Positions 8,272-16,154 of a stretch of DNA of 38,986 nucleotides are shown here, piece by piece. Position numbers and translations under genes: made by a program. This DNA is from Chloroflexota bacterium (GTDB lineage Bacteria > Chloroflexota > Limnocylindria > Limnocylindrales > CSP1-4). Each line of letters opens with the position of its first letter. Positions within the stretch are counted from its first letter, which is position 1. Where the stretch lies: contig JALOOH010000002.1 in NCBI GenBank assembly GCA_025454515.1, positions 1-38,986 on the forward strand, given 5' to 3'. The notes below the pieces were generated by a model. That model searched no databases. It saw nothing but the letters and a program-made list of their open reading frames with translations, and had not been told where the DNA came from.

Positions 8272-9509
8272 CCGGCACCCACCCCCTCGAGCCGGCGGTC
8301 GCCGACCGTTACCGCGACGAGTTCCTCCGATACCTCAGCCAGACGGTCCCCGGCAGGAAGGAGCTCGTCGTCACGGCGGCGCACGGCTCCACCGTCGTGG
8401 GCTCCGACGGGACCGAGTACATCGACCTGACCTCCGGGATCGCCGTCGCGAACGTCGGCCATGCGAACCCGGACGTCGTCGCGGCCGTCCGGGAGATGGT
8501 CGAGACGATGACGCACGTGAACGTGTACGGCCGCTACGTGATCCCCGCGCAGGTCGACTTCGCCCGGGAGCTCGCGTCCATCACGCCCGCCGACCTCGAC
8601 GTCTCCTTCCTCACCAACTCCGGCGCGGAGGCGATCGAGGGCGCGCTGAAGCTCGGCCGCAAGGCGAGCGGGAGGCCGGGCATCCTCGCGTTCGAAGGGG
8701 CCTTCCACGGCCGGACGATGGGCGCTCTCTCCGTCACGTGGAAGGAGCAGTACCGGCGCCCCTTCGAGCCGCTGGTCCCCGGCGTCCGGTTCGTGCCGTT
8801 CGGTGACCTCGAGGCCGCCGAGGCCGCCATGACGGACGACGTGGGCGTCGTGATCGTCGAGCCGATCCAGGGCGAGGCCGGCGTCGTCATCCCGCCCGAC
8901 GGATTCCTCGCCGGCCTCCGGCAGCTCTGCGACGACCGGGGCGCGATCCTCGTGTTCGACGAGGTCCAGGGCGGCATGGGCCGCTCCGGCCGCTGGTTCT
9001 CGCTCGAGCACTGGGACGTGACCCCGGACGTCATCGTCTCTGCGAAGGCGCTCGGCGGCGGCCTGCCGCTCGGCGCCTTCACCGCGCGGGCGGCGCTGAT
9101 GGCGACGCTGCTCGACCCGCCCCTCTCGCACCTCACCACCTTCGGCGGCAACCCGGTGAGCTGCGCGGCCGGACTCGCGGCGATCCGCTTCATCAAGCGC
9201 AACGGCCTCGTGGAGCGCGCGGCGGAGCTCGGGACGCACCTCGCCACCCGCCTCGATGCGATGGTGGACGCGGGGATCGGCGTCGCCAGGTACCGCGCCC
9301 GCGGTCTGTGGACGGCGATCGACCTGGTGGACCCGTCGATCACGAACACGGTCGTCGCGGAGGCGCAGCGCCGAGGGGTGCTCGTCGGGTCCATGCTCCA
9401 CAACGCGGCGACGATCCGGATCGTGCCGCCGCTCGTCATCGAGCGCGACCAGCTCGACCGGGGGCTCGACGTCCTCGCGGACTCCGTCGTCGCGATCGCG
9501 GGGCGCTGA
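8268..9509 (+). CDS. Class III PLP-dependent aminotransferase (GABA/omega-amino acid type)
   Basis: A 413-aa fold-type I aminotransferase that moves an amino group from a terminal or alpha amine to a keto acid. The PLP site is intact: SNSGAEAIEGALKL-like phosphate loop (here TNSGAEAIEGALKL), AFHGRTMGALS, Asp231 in VFDEVQGGMGRSG (pyridine nitrogen) and Schiff-base Lys260 in VSAKALGGGLPLGA; TTFGGNPVSCAAG follows. These motifs match 4-aminobutyrate, beta-alanine and 2,2-dialkylglycine-type enzymes, which often feed a semialdehyde to an aldehyde dehydrogenase; two such dehydrogenases are encoded nearby (3917 and 27895). It begins inside the permease stop and the amidohydrolase follows three bases after its own stop, so it belongs to the importer operon. 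Substrate not determinable. Confidence 0.92.
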   Translation: MTGTHPLEPAVADRYRDEFLRYLSQTVPGRKELVVTAAHGSTVVGSDGTEYIDLTSGIAVANVGHANPDVVAAVREMVETMTHVNVYGRYVIPAQVDFARELASITPADLDVSFLTNSGAEAIEGALKLGRKASGRPGILAFEGAFHGRTMGALSVTWKEQYRRPFEPLVPGVRFVPFGDLEAAEAAMTDDVGVVIVEPIQGEAGVVIPPDGFLAGLRQLCDDRGAILVFDEVQGGMGRSGRWFSLEHWDVTPDVIVSAKALGGGLPLGAFTARAALMATLLDPPLSHLTTFGGNPVSCAAGLAAIRFIKRNGLVERAAELGTHLATRLDAMVDAGIGVARYRARGLWTAIDLVDPSITNTVVAEAQRRGVLVGSMLHNAATIRIVPPLVIERDQLDRGLDVLADSVVAIAGR

Positions 9510-9512
9510 CCC

Positions 9513-10883
9513 GTGAGCACGATGGAGGCGGAGGTCGTCGTCCGGGGTGGGCACGTCCTCACCATGGGACCGGCTGGGACCATCACGGACGGCGCCGTGG
9601 CGATCGGCGGCGGCGGGATCGTCGCGGTCGGTCCCGCCGCGGAGGTGCTCGCCGCCCATCCGGCGGCTCCGGTCGTCGGTGGTGACGAGGGGATCGTCAC
9701 GCCGGGGTTCGTGAACGCCCACACCCACCTGTCCGAGGCCCTGGTCCCCGGGATGGGCGAGGACATGACGCTCTTCGAGTGGGGGGCGCGCGTCGTCGGC
9801 CGGGCCGGCATGCACATCACCCGCGAGATGGCACGCGTGGGGACCCGCCTCAAGGCCGCCGAGATGCTGCTGTCCGGCGTCACCACCGTGAACGACATGT
9901 TCTGCCACACGAACATGGGCACGTTCGCCAGCCTCGGCGCGATCGACGGCCTGGAGGACATCGGCCTCCGGGGCGTGGTCTCGTTCGGCGCCGAGGACGT
10001 CCTCGACCCGCATCCCGTGGCCGCGTTCCTCGAGGAGCACGAGGCGCTCGCGGACCACGCGGCCGGCGCGCGCCTCGTCGGATACCGCATGGGTGTGGGA
10101 ACGGTCCTCGGACAGACGGATCCCCTCCTCGAGGCGTCCGTGGACCTCGCGCGCCGCCGCGGCTGGTCGGTGCACACGCACCTCGCGGAGGTCCGCGAGG
10201 AGGTCGTCCAGGCCCGGCTTCGCTGGTCGCGCGACACGGTGGAGCGCGCCCTCGACGTCGGCCTGCTCGATGTCCCGGTCATCGCCGGCCACTGCATCTG
10301 GGTGGGCAGGGTGGACGTGGGCATCCTCGCGGATCGGGGGGTGGCGGCCGCCCACAATCCAGTCGCGAACATGATCCTCGCATCGGGAGTCTGCCCGGTC
10401 GGCGAGCTCCAGGGAGCGGGCATCCCGGTCGGGATCGGGACCGACGGGGCGGCGTCCAACGACAGCCAGAACATGCTCGAGGCGATCAAGGCGGCCGCCC
10501 TCCTGCAGAAGGTCCACAGGCTCGACCCCCGGGCGCTGACGGCGCCCGAGGCGCTTCGGATGGCGACGATCGAGGGCGCGCGCGCGCTGGGCCTCGACGA
10601 CCGGATCGGGTCGCTCGAGGTGGGGAAGCGCGCGGACCTCGTCCGCTTCCATGGCCGGGGCATCGGCCTCGCCACCGTCCACGACCCGTGCCAGCAGCTC
10701 GTCTACTGCGCGTCCCCTGCGGACGTCTCCGACGTCTGGGTGGACGGCCGGGCGCTGGTCCGCGACGGCGCCCTCGCCGAGGTCCGCCTCTCCGACCTGG
10801 TCGCGGGATCGCGCCCTCTCGCGGACGAGCTCGTCACGCGGGCGGGCATGCAGGACCTGTCGTGCCGCGCGCGGCCGTCGTAG
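9513..10883 (+). CDS. Amidohydrolase, ATZ/TRZ (chlorohydrolase/SAH deaminase) family
   Basis: A 456-aa TIM-barrel metal hydrolase of the group that deaminates or dechlorinates N-heterocycles (S-adenosylhomocysteine, guanine, cytosine, triazines). The mononuclear metal site is complete: His70/His72 in NAHTHLSEA, His221 (HTHLAEV), His260 (GHCIWV) and Asp311 (GIGTDGAASND). The C-terminus returns to the beta-sandwich (GSLEVGKRADLV). The GTG at 9513 lies three bases after the aminotransferase stop; ATG 9522 is an alternative. It is clearly paralogous to the minus-strand gene at 20555-21937; long stretches agree, including NMILASGVCPV and SLE.GK.AD. Its stop overlaps the next gene by 22 bases. Reaction is probably hydrolytic deamination of an imported heterocycle, but the substrate is inference. 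Confidence 0.9.
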   Translation: MSTMEAEVVVRGGHVLTMGPAGTITDGAVAIGGGGIVAVGPAAEVLAAHPAAPVVGGDEGIVTPGFVNAHTHLSEALVPGMGEDMTLFEWGARVVGRAGMHITREMARVGTRLKAAEMLLSGVTTVNDMFCHTNMGTFASLGAIDGLEDIGLRGVVSFGAEDVLDPHPVAAFLEEHEALADHAAGARLVGYRMGVGTVLGQTDPLLEASVDLARRRGWSVHTHLAEVREEVVQARLRWSRDTVERALDVGLLDVPVIAGHCIWVGRVDVGILADRGVAAAHNPVANMILASGVCPVGELQGAGIPVGIGTDGAASNDSQNMLEAIKAAALLQKVHRLDPRALTAPEALRMATIEGARALGLDDRIGSLEVGKRADLVRFHGRGIGLATVHDPCQQLVYCASPADVSDVWVDGRALVRDGALAEVRLSDLVAGSRPLADELVTRAGMQDLSCRARPS

Positions 10884-12469
10884 GGGCGGGCCACAATGGC
10901 CTCGTCTGCGCGGCGTATCTCGGCCGCGCCGGGTTCGACGTCACCGTCCTCGAACAGGCGGACCGGCCCGGCGGCTGCGTCCTCACCGAGGAGCCCGTCC
11001 CCGGCTTCCGGATGAACATCGGCGCGATCGAGATCGGCGGGATCGTGGAGAGCGGCATCGTGGACGAGCTCGACCTCCGCTCGCTGGGTCTCCGTCTGGC
11101 GGCCCAGCCGGAGATCGCGGTCATCCACACGCCCGGGCCCGCACTCGCCTTCCACCGCTCGCTCGACGCGACCACCGCGCACCTCGCCGACGCGCTCTCT
11201 CCCGCGGCGGCCGCAGAGTGGGCCCGGTTCACGGCCCTCGCCGACGGGGTCTGGGGTCTCTTCTCGCTCGTGGATGACGTCCCGCCCCCCTCGTTCGGCG
11301 AGCTCGCCAGGATGGCCCAGGACGCGTACGGGGACCGCGGCAGTCGCATCTTCGAGGCGGTCCTCTCGCCGGCCGATTCCGTCCTCCGGGCGAACCTCGC
11401 CGATGCCGACCTGCGCGCGGCGGCCGCGGCCTTCGGGGCGCACGGGGAGATCCCTCCGTGGCTCCCGGGGAGCGGCGTCTTCGCCTTCCTGCTCCCGGGC
11501 GGGCACGGCGGCGTCGGCGCACGACCGGTCGGCGGCTCCGGCGCCCTGGTGGACGCGCTCGTGATGTCCATCGAGCGCGCCGGAGGTCGGGTCCGGTGCG
11601 GCGCGCCCGTCGCGCGGGTGCGGCTCTCCGAGGTCGGCGTCGCAGGCGTGACACTGGCCTCGGGCGAGGAGGTCGACGCGGACGTCGTGGTGTCCACCAT
11701 CGACCTCCGGCGCCTCGGTGCCATGCTCCCGGCGGACGAACGCACCGCGGCCCTGCGCCTGGGTGGAGAGCGCACGCACGGCGGCCTGTGCAACGTCGCG
11801 GAGCTGAAGGTGGACCTGGCGCTCGACGGCGAGACGGTCCTCGCGCGTGAGGCGCCGTGCGACCCGGGCGCGCTCCGGATGCTCGTCCCCGACCTCGACG
11901 TCGGCGCGGCCTTCCGTGCCATCGTGGACGGCAGGATCCCGGACCCGATGCCGGTGATGTTCTCCATCCCGTCCGCGTCGGACCGCACGATGGCGCCGAC
12001 CGGACGGTCCGTCGGGTGGGTCTCGGCGTTCGTGCCGGCGGTGCGCGCCGACGGCAGGACGTGGCCAGAGGGCAACGACGACGCCGTGCGTGCCGCGCTG
12101 GCCACGGTCGAGCGGTTCGCGCCCGGGACGACCGCGCGGATCCTCGGGACGGTCGTGACCGGGCCGGCCGAGTGGGAGGCGCGCACCGGGAACCCGGGCG
12201 GCAACCCGAACCACATCGACCTGACCCTGGACCAGATGCTCGGCTCGCGACCCGCCGCCGGACTCGCCCGCTACGAGACGCCGGTCCGCGGCCTGTTCCT
12301 CTCGGGCGCCGGCACCCATCCGGGTGGGGGCGTCACCGGTCGCCCGGGTCGGAACGCCGCCGTCGCGGTGACGGGGGCCGGCGGCCGCGGTGTGCGGCGG
12401 ATGCGGGCGCCCGGGCTGCGCCTCGCCGATGCAGCGCGCGGGTATCTCCGCATGCGGGGGGCCTTGTGA
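10862..12469 (+). CDS. FAD/NAD(P)-binding oxidoreductase, phytoene desaturase/PYROXD2-like
   Basis: A 535-aa flavoprotein of the CrtI/PYROXD2 group (COG1233-like). It opens with the dinucleotide motif VVGAGHNGLVCAAYL, then VLEQADRPGGCVLTEE, and ends with the FAD-binding LFLSGAGTHPGGGVTGRPGRNAA. The middle has the VDADVVVSTIDLRRL return to the FAD domain. Members desaturate carotenoids or oxidise poorly known substrates. Here no carotenoid genes are nearby and the gene sits between an amidohydrolase and an O-methyltransferase, so oxidation of the imported compound or a product is more likely. GTG at 10862 is chosen because it directly precedes the FAD motif and overlaps the upstream stop; its stop shares a base with the next ATG (TGATG). 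Confidence 0.87.
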   Translation: MPRAAVVGAGHNGLVCAAYLGRAGFDVTVLEQADRPGGCVLTEEPVPGFRMNIGAIEIGGIVESGIVDELDLRSLGLRLAAQPEIAVIHTPGPALAFHRSLDATTAHLADALSPAAAAEWARFTALADGVWGLFSLVDDVPPPSFGELARMAQDAYGDRGSRIFEAVLSPADSVLRANLADADLRAAAAAFGAHGEIPPWLPGSGVFAFLLPGGHGGVGARPVGGSGALVDALVMSIERAGGRVRCGAPVARVRLSEVGVAGVTLASGEEVDADVVVSTIDLRRLGAMLPADERTAALRLGGERTHGGLCNVAELKVDLALDGETVLAREAPCDPGALRMLVPDLDVGAAFRAIVDGRIPDPMPVMFSIPSASDRTMAPTGRSVGWVSAFVPAVRADGRTWPEGNDDAVRAALATVERFAPGTTARILGTVVTGPAEWEARTGNPGGNPNHIDLTLDQMLGSRPAAGLARYETPVRGLFLSGAGTHPGGGVTGRPGRNAAVAVTGAGGRGVRRMRAPGLRLADAARGYLRMRGAL

Positions 12470-13458
12470 TGGGATGGGGAGAGCTGTACGGGACGCTGAC
12501 CGGGTACCAGGGGGCGGCCGCGATCATGGCCGCCGACCGGTCGGGCCTCATCGCCGCCCTCGCCGGGGACGGGGGCTCGCTCGACGAGCTCGCCGCGCGG
12601 ACGGGGGCGTCGGCGCGCGGGGTCGACGCGCTCGTCCGCGCTCTCGTGGCCATGGGCATCGTGGAGAGCATCGGCTCGGCCTATCGGCTCGGCCCGACGG
12701 GTGCGCCTCTGGCTGCCACCGGGCCCGACGGCCTGGACCGCCTCATCCGCAAGGAGGCGGTCTTCTACGCGCTGTGGGCGCGGCTCGACGGCGCGGTCCG
12801 CACGGGCGACGCACTGCTCGCGCCGTTCGCCGAGCGCGCCCGCACCGAGCCGGCGGCAGCCGAGGCCTTCCTCCTCGCCCTCAACGATCTCGCGGGTCGC
12901 GTCGCTCCGGACCTGGTGCCGGCGGCGCGCCTCGAGGGCGCACGGTCGCTCGTGGACGTCGGCGGCGGCGGCGGCGCCTATGCCCTCGCGTTCTCCGGGG
13001 CCGACCCGGGACTCGACGTGACGATCGTGGAGCAGCCCTCCGTGGTGCCGCTGACCGAGCGGGCGCTCGCGGCTGCGGGCGCGGCCGGCACGCGCATCCG
13101 CGTCGTGGCGGGAGACGCCACGCGCCGGGGCCTCGGGCTCGATGAGCGCTTCGACGCCGCGCTGGTCTCCCACCTGCTCCATGACATGGACCCGGAGGCG
13201 GCGCGTGCCGCCGTCCGCGGCGCGGCTTCGGTTCTCGGACCGGGCGGCGTCCTCCTCGTCCACGACGTGTTCCGCGAGCAGGGGGACACGGATCCGGTCG
13301 TCGCCCTGTTCGACGTGATGATGCTCGTGGAGAACCAGGGCGGTCGCACGCACTCCCTCGCCGACCTCCGCGGATGGCTCGTCGAGGCGGGCATGGGCGA
13401 GCCAGAGGTGCACTCGCTCGGCTTCACGACGCTGCTGCGGGTCGAGGCGGCAGGGTAG
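12469..13458 (+). CDS. SAM-dependent O-methyltransferase (plant-type, winged-helix N-terminus)
   Basis: A 329-aa class I methyltransferase. Residues about 10-90 form the dimerisation winged helix seen in plant caffeate-type and bacterial polyketide O-methyltransferases (GSLDELAARTGAS, VRALVAMGIVE). The SAM site is LVDVGGGGGAYAL, followed by TIVEQPSVV, VVAGDATRRG and the SHLLHDMDPEAA segment, where His-Asp is the usual catalytic neighbourhood. GGRTHSLADLRGWLVEAGM is the conserved C-terminal lobe. It is the last gene of the plus operon and shares a base with the preceding stop. The acceptor is unknown; its presence in a catabolic-looking operon is unusual. A hairpin follows the stop. Confidence 0.9.
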   Translation: MGWGELYGTLTGYQGAAAIMAADRSGLIAALAGDGGSLDELAARTGASARGVDALVRALVAMGIVESIGSAYRLGPTGAPLAATGPDGLDRLIRKEAVFYALWARLDGAVRTGDALLAPFAERARTEPAAAEAFLLALNDLAGRVAPDLVPAARLEGARSLVDVGGGGGAYALAFSGADPGLDVTIVEQPSVVPLTERALAAAGAAGTRIRVVAGDATRRGLGLDERFDAALVSHLLHDMDPEAARAAVRGAASVLGPGGVLLVHDVFREQGDTDPVVALFDVMMLVENQGGRTHSLADLRGWLVEAGMGEPEVHSLGFTTLLRVEAAG

Positions 13459-13472
13459 GCCCCGCGGCGGGG
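13459..13472. terminator. GC hairpin between convergent genes
   Basis: CCCCG (13460-13464), loop CGG, CGGGG (13468-13472), in the 18-base gap between the methyltransferase stop and the stop of the opposing aldolase-like gene. It has no U-tract on either strand, so termination is only suggested by position. Confidence 0.35.
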
Positions 13473-13476
13473 ACCG

Positions 13477-14154
13477 TCACGACCCGTAGGTGGCGACGAG
13501 CCACGTCCAGAGGCGTGCCGTCTCCTTCTCGTACCAGCGGTCCCGGCGCGCGAGGTCTCCCGGCGTCAACGGGATGCCGGCGCCGCCCGACCGCTCCGCG
13601 ACCTCGCACCGATCCTCCAGGCACCACGCCCGGGCAGCCGCCTCCGGTAGATCGTGGCCGACGACGAGGCCACCGTTGCCGCGGAGGAGGATCGCGGGCG
13701 CCGCCCCCAGCGTCGCGGCCACGCCCGCCCCCGCCTCCGCGTCCGCGACGAGATCCGGATCGGGCCACATCGCGACCGGCTCCACCATGCCCCCGAACCC
13801 GTGGAGCAGGGGAGGCGGCTCCGGCCGTGACGCCCACGCCGCGGCGGCCCGGCCGTGGATCCGACAGATCGCCGCGACGTCCGGCCGCGCCGCGTACACG
13901 GCCGCGTGCATCGGAGCCTCGAGCGGGACGCGTGAGCGGTCCCCGTCGCGTGGCGAGCCGTCGGCCGCGAGCGACCGGACGTCCGGGGCGTCAAGGGCGC
14001 CGAGCGGCGGCACCACGGGCGTGAGGAGGAAGCCGTCGTCGGCCCGCGCGCTCACGTGGCCGAACGCATGCACGAGGCCGGCGCGGGCCAGGATCCGCGC
14101 GACGAGGACGACGCCGGTCCGGGCGTCGGCTCCGACCCGGTCCGCCGAGCTCAT
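13477..14154 (-). CDS. Class II aldolase/adducin-fold protein with altered metal site
   Basis: A 225-aa protein of the fuculose-phosphate-aldolase/adducin fold. Recognisable features are GHVSAR (residues 32-37), PLEAPMHAAVYAARPDV with Glu79 and His83, and the LLRGNGGLVVG strand. In active class II aldolases zinc is held by two His in an H-x-H motif and a third His in a GHG/NHG motif. Here these read Arg98-Ile-His100 and G-N-G, so two of the three ligand His appear replaced. It may bind a different metal, use another chemistry, or be a non-catalytic partner. The ATG overlaps the stop of the DUF1989 gene (ATGA), so it is the last gene of a three-gene minus-strand operon. Fold assignment is good; activity is unclear. 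Confidence 0.8.
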   Translation of the reverse strand: MSSADRVGADARTGVVLVARILARAGLVHAFGHVSARADDGFLLTPVVPPLGALDAPDVRSLAADGSPRDGDRSRVPLEAPMHAAVYAARPDVAAICRIHGRAAAAWASRPEPPPLLHGFGGMVEPVAMWPDPDLVADAEAGAGVAATLGAAPAILLRGNGGLVVGHDLPEAAARAWCLEDRCEVAERSGGAGIPLTPGDLARRDRWYEKETARLWTWLVATYGS

Positions 14155-14819
14155 ACCGCCGGCCGAAGAACGCGGAACGCCATCTCCGTGATGACGTACC
14201 CGTTGCACGCGGTGAGGTCCTGCGGACACGAGCTGGCCACGACCCCGAGGTCGTCGAGCACGTCGAACTCGATGTAGCTCCCCGCTGGGTGCGGCGGCTC
14301 GACCGTCAGGATGGCCCCGTCGGGCTGGAGCTGGTTGTTCATGAACACGTTCCACGCAAGCTCGGCGCGCGGTTCCCAGGTCTCGCCCGCGAGCTCGAGG
14401 CCCTCGCGGATGTTGCCGAGGCACGACCGGTGATCGGTGAGCCCGTAGTCGCGCTCGTAGCGCTCCGGGTCGCAGCACGGCACGATCAGGTCGTGACGGC
14501 CGACGGTGTCGCGACGGATCCGCAGGATGGGCCGGCGGTGGTTCGAGAAGATCTCCTCCCCCTCGCGCGGGACGAGATGCGTAAGACACGAGACCGTGTG
14601 CCCCGGCGAGAGGTACTCGTCGGGGTCTGCCAGGCGCCAGGCCATGACGTCCGTCACCTGCTGGCCGCGGACGTCCACGATCTGGAGGATCTCGCCGGCG
14701 GAGACCCGGACGGACCGCCCGTGACCGGCCGGGATGAGGATCTCCCTGCCCGCGACGTAACCGTCCGGGATCGGGGTCGCCGGGATCGTCGCCGGCCCCT
14801 GCGGCGCTGGCTTCGTCAT
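14151..14819 (-). CDS. DUF1989 (urea carboxylase-associated) family protein
   Basis: A 222-aa protein of the DUF1989 family, annotated elsewhere as urea-carboxylase-associated protein or wrongly as aminomethyltransferase. Typical sequences are GREILIPAGHGRSVRVSAGEILQIVDVRGQQVTDVMAW near the start, CLTHLVPREGEEIFSNHRRPIL, the Cys-rich LIVPCCDPERYERDYG...HRSCLGN that probably holds a metal, and WNVFMNNQ. Relatives occur with urea or guanidine carboxylases and with amide-utilising genes; no carboxylase is in this window. The start overlaps the stop of the enamidase-like gene and its stop overlaps the aldolase-like gene. Its role is unknown; the company suggests handling of an amide or carbamoylated intermediate. 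Confidence 0.85.
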   Translation of the reverse strand: MTKPAPQGPATIPATPIPDGYVAGREILIPAGHGRSVRVSAGEILQIVDVRGQQVTDVMAWRLADPDEYLSPGHTVSCLTHLVPREGEEIFSNHRRPILRIRRDTVGRHDLIVPCCDPERYERDYGLTDHRSCLGNIREGLELAGETWEPRAELAWNVFMNNQLQPDGAILTVEPPHPAGSYIEFDVLDDLGVVASSCPQDLTACNGYVITEMAFRVLRPAV

Positions 14820-16021
14820 CGTGCCCCTCCTGACTGGACCGTGGCCTCCCGCGCGGGCGCGGGCGTGTTGCGGCTCTTGAGCGCCCGGACCTGGCCGTCG
14901 ATGACGACGCCGCACATCCCCGGGATGTCCCCGTTCTCGATCGCCGCGAGGGGGTCGGAGCGCGTCCCGCCGAGGGGCTCCTGGACGAGGACGAGGTCGG
15001 CGGGCCGTCCGGGCTCGAGGATGCCCTCCCTCACACGGAGGACGCGCGCCGCGTTCCCCGTCGCCATGGCGAGGACGTCCGTCGCGGGGAGGCCCCCGAG
15101 CGACGACAGCTCGCAGACGGTCTTGATGACGCCCATCGGCATCACGCCGGTCCCGGACGGCGTGTCCGTCCCGAGGATGACGCGAGCGAGCGCATCGTTC
15201 GCCGCGGCGGCCCGAAGGACGACGAGCGCCGACCGCAGGTTGCCGGCCTGGACGATCTGGAGCGCCATCGACGAGCTGGCGACCAGGCGGCCGACGTCCT
15301 CGTCCGGCATGCTCGAGGTCCCGCCGTTGACGTGTCCGGCGATGTCGGGCTGCATGGTGAGGAGGTGATCGACCGTGATGGGCTTGGAGCCCGAGATCGA
15401 CGCGCCGCCCGAGTGGGACATCACCACGAACCCGGCGGCGCGTGCCCACGCGACCTGCGGTGCGGCATCTGCCGGGTCCGTGAACGCGCCGAACCCGACC
15501 TTCATGAACCGGACGCCCTGCGCGGCGAGCCATGCGAAGTCCTCTTCGCGGAGGACCGGCTCGCAGATCACGGACCCGCCCCGCACCTTCACGCCTCCCG
15601 GCCGGAAGCCGGTGAAGGCGCGCTGCGCCGCGACCGCGAGCGCCTTCACGCCCTCGCGGTCGGACGGCCGGCCCGGCAGGTGGACCTCCGACGCGGACAT
15701 CGCCTGGGTCACGCCGCCGTGCATGTAACTCTCGATGAACCCGATGGTGTTCTGGCGGGGCGTCCAGTCGCCGAAGACGACGTGGAGGTGCGTGTCGAAG
15801 AGTCCGGGGATCGCGACGGCTCCATGCGCGTCCACGACGACGTCCGCTGGCCCCGCGGCGCCGCCGATCGAGGCGATCACGCCCGCCTCGGCCCGGATCG
15901 TCTCGGCCGCGACCACGGGCTCGCCGAGACGCCCCGTGACGATGCCCCTCAGGTTGCGGATCTCGATCGACCCGTCCGCCGGTCCGAACGCCCCGGGCTG
16001 GAATGTCTGATCCCAGGTCAT
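14816..16021 (-). CDS. Amidohydrolase resembling enamidase
   Basis: A 401-aa amidohydrolase-superfamily enzyme. Metal ligands are His78/His80 in LFDTHLH, Lys174 in FMKVGFGAF as candidate bridging residue, His203 (MSHSGG), His230 (GHVNGG) and Asp286 (GTDTPSGTG). From memory, the runs DTH.H...D..PRQ, HLPGRPSD, GVKV.GG, ATGN.A and ALKSRNTPAP match enamidase of the anaerobic nicotinate pathway, which opens the ring of 6-oxo-tetrahydronicotinate and releases ammonia. I infer a similar hydrolysis of a cyclic enamide or lactam; true nicotinate use is unproven because no nicotinate hydroxylase is seen. First gene of a minus-strand operon, with GGGAGGG upstream of the ATG and a promoter that faces the opposite operon. 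Confidence 0.82.
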   Translation of the reverse strand: MTWDQTFQPGAFGPADGSIEIRNLRGIVTGRLGEPVVAAETIRAEAGVIASIGGAAGPADVVVDAHGAVAIPGLFDTHLHVVFGDWTPRQNTIGFIESYMHGGVTQAMSASEVHLPGRPSDREGVKALAVAAQRAFTGFRPGGVKVRGGSVICEPVLREEDFAWLAAQGVRFMKVGFGAFTDPADAAPQVAWARAAGFVVMSHSGGASISGSKPITVDHLLTMQPDIAGHVNGGTSSMPDEDVGRLVASSSMALQIVQAGNLRSALVVLRAAAANDALARVILGTDTPSGTGVMPMGVIKTVCELSSLGGLPATDVLAMATGNAARVLRVREGILEPGRPADLVLVQEPLGGTRSDPLAAIENGDIPGMCGVVIDGQVRALKSRNTPAPAREATVQSGGAR

Positions 16022-16056
16022 CGCTCGTCGCCCTCCCGGTGCCGGCCCCCGCGGGG

Positions 16057-16084
16057 TTGACCCCCGCCGCGCGACGCCTATGAT
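16057..16084 (+). promoter_or_regulatory. Plus-strand promoter for the dihydropyrimidinase-like operon
   Basis: TTGACC at 16057-16062, a 16-base spacer, and TATGAT at 16079-16084. This is one of the best -35/-10 pairs in the window. Predicted start near 16091, just upstream of the AGACA repeats; leader about 64 bases to the GTG at 16155. Confidence 0.6.
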
Positions 16085-16109
16085 AGCGAGGACCTATTGT
16101 GCGAGACAA
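16080..16109 (-). promoter_or_regulatory. Overlapping divergent promoter for the enamidase-like operon
   Basis: Read on the minus strand: TTGTCT (16109-16104), an 18-base spacer, TATCAT (16085-16080). Its -10 lies on top of the plus-strand -10, and its -35 is the first AGACAA of the repeat cluster. One bound regulator could therefore control both operons. Inferred from hexamers only. Confidence 0.45.
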
Positions 16110-16116
16110 GACACAG
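16097..16116. promoter_or_regulatory. Candidate operator with AGACA repeats (divergent control region)
   Basis: TTGT-GCGAG-ACAA (16097-16109) is an imperfect palindrome, and AGACA, AGACA, AGAC follow each other between 16104 and 16116. The cluster lies between the two opposing operons. Compare 3900-3916 and 22006-22025. The regulator is not identified by sequence; the GntR protein at 19661 is the nearest candidate. Confidence 0.45.
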
Positions 16117-16154
16117 ACGCACGGCGGCCGGGCCACCTGACGAAGGAGGAGCAC

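Noticed and set aside
10862-12469. Carotenoid desaturase (crtI) assignment for the flavoenzyme
   Set aside because: No other carotenoid genes are nearby and the sequence fits the broader PYROXD2-like group, so the gene symbol was withheld.
16022-16056. Guanidine (ykkC-type) riboswitch before the enamidase-DUF1989 operon
   Set aside because: DUF1989 genes are sometimes under guanidine riboswitches, but the short leader lacks the ACGR and CTAGGGTTCC-type motifs and is too short.
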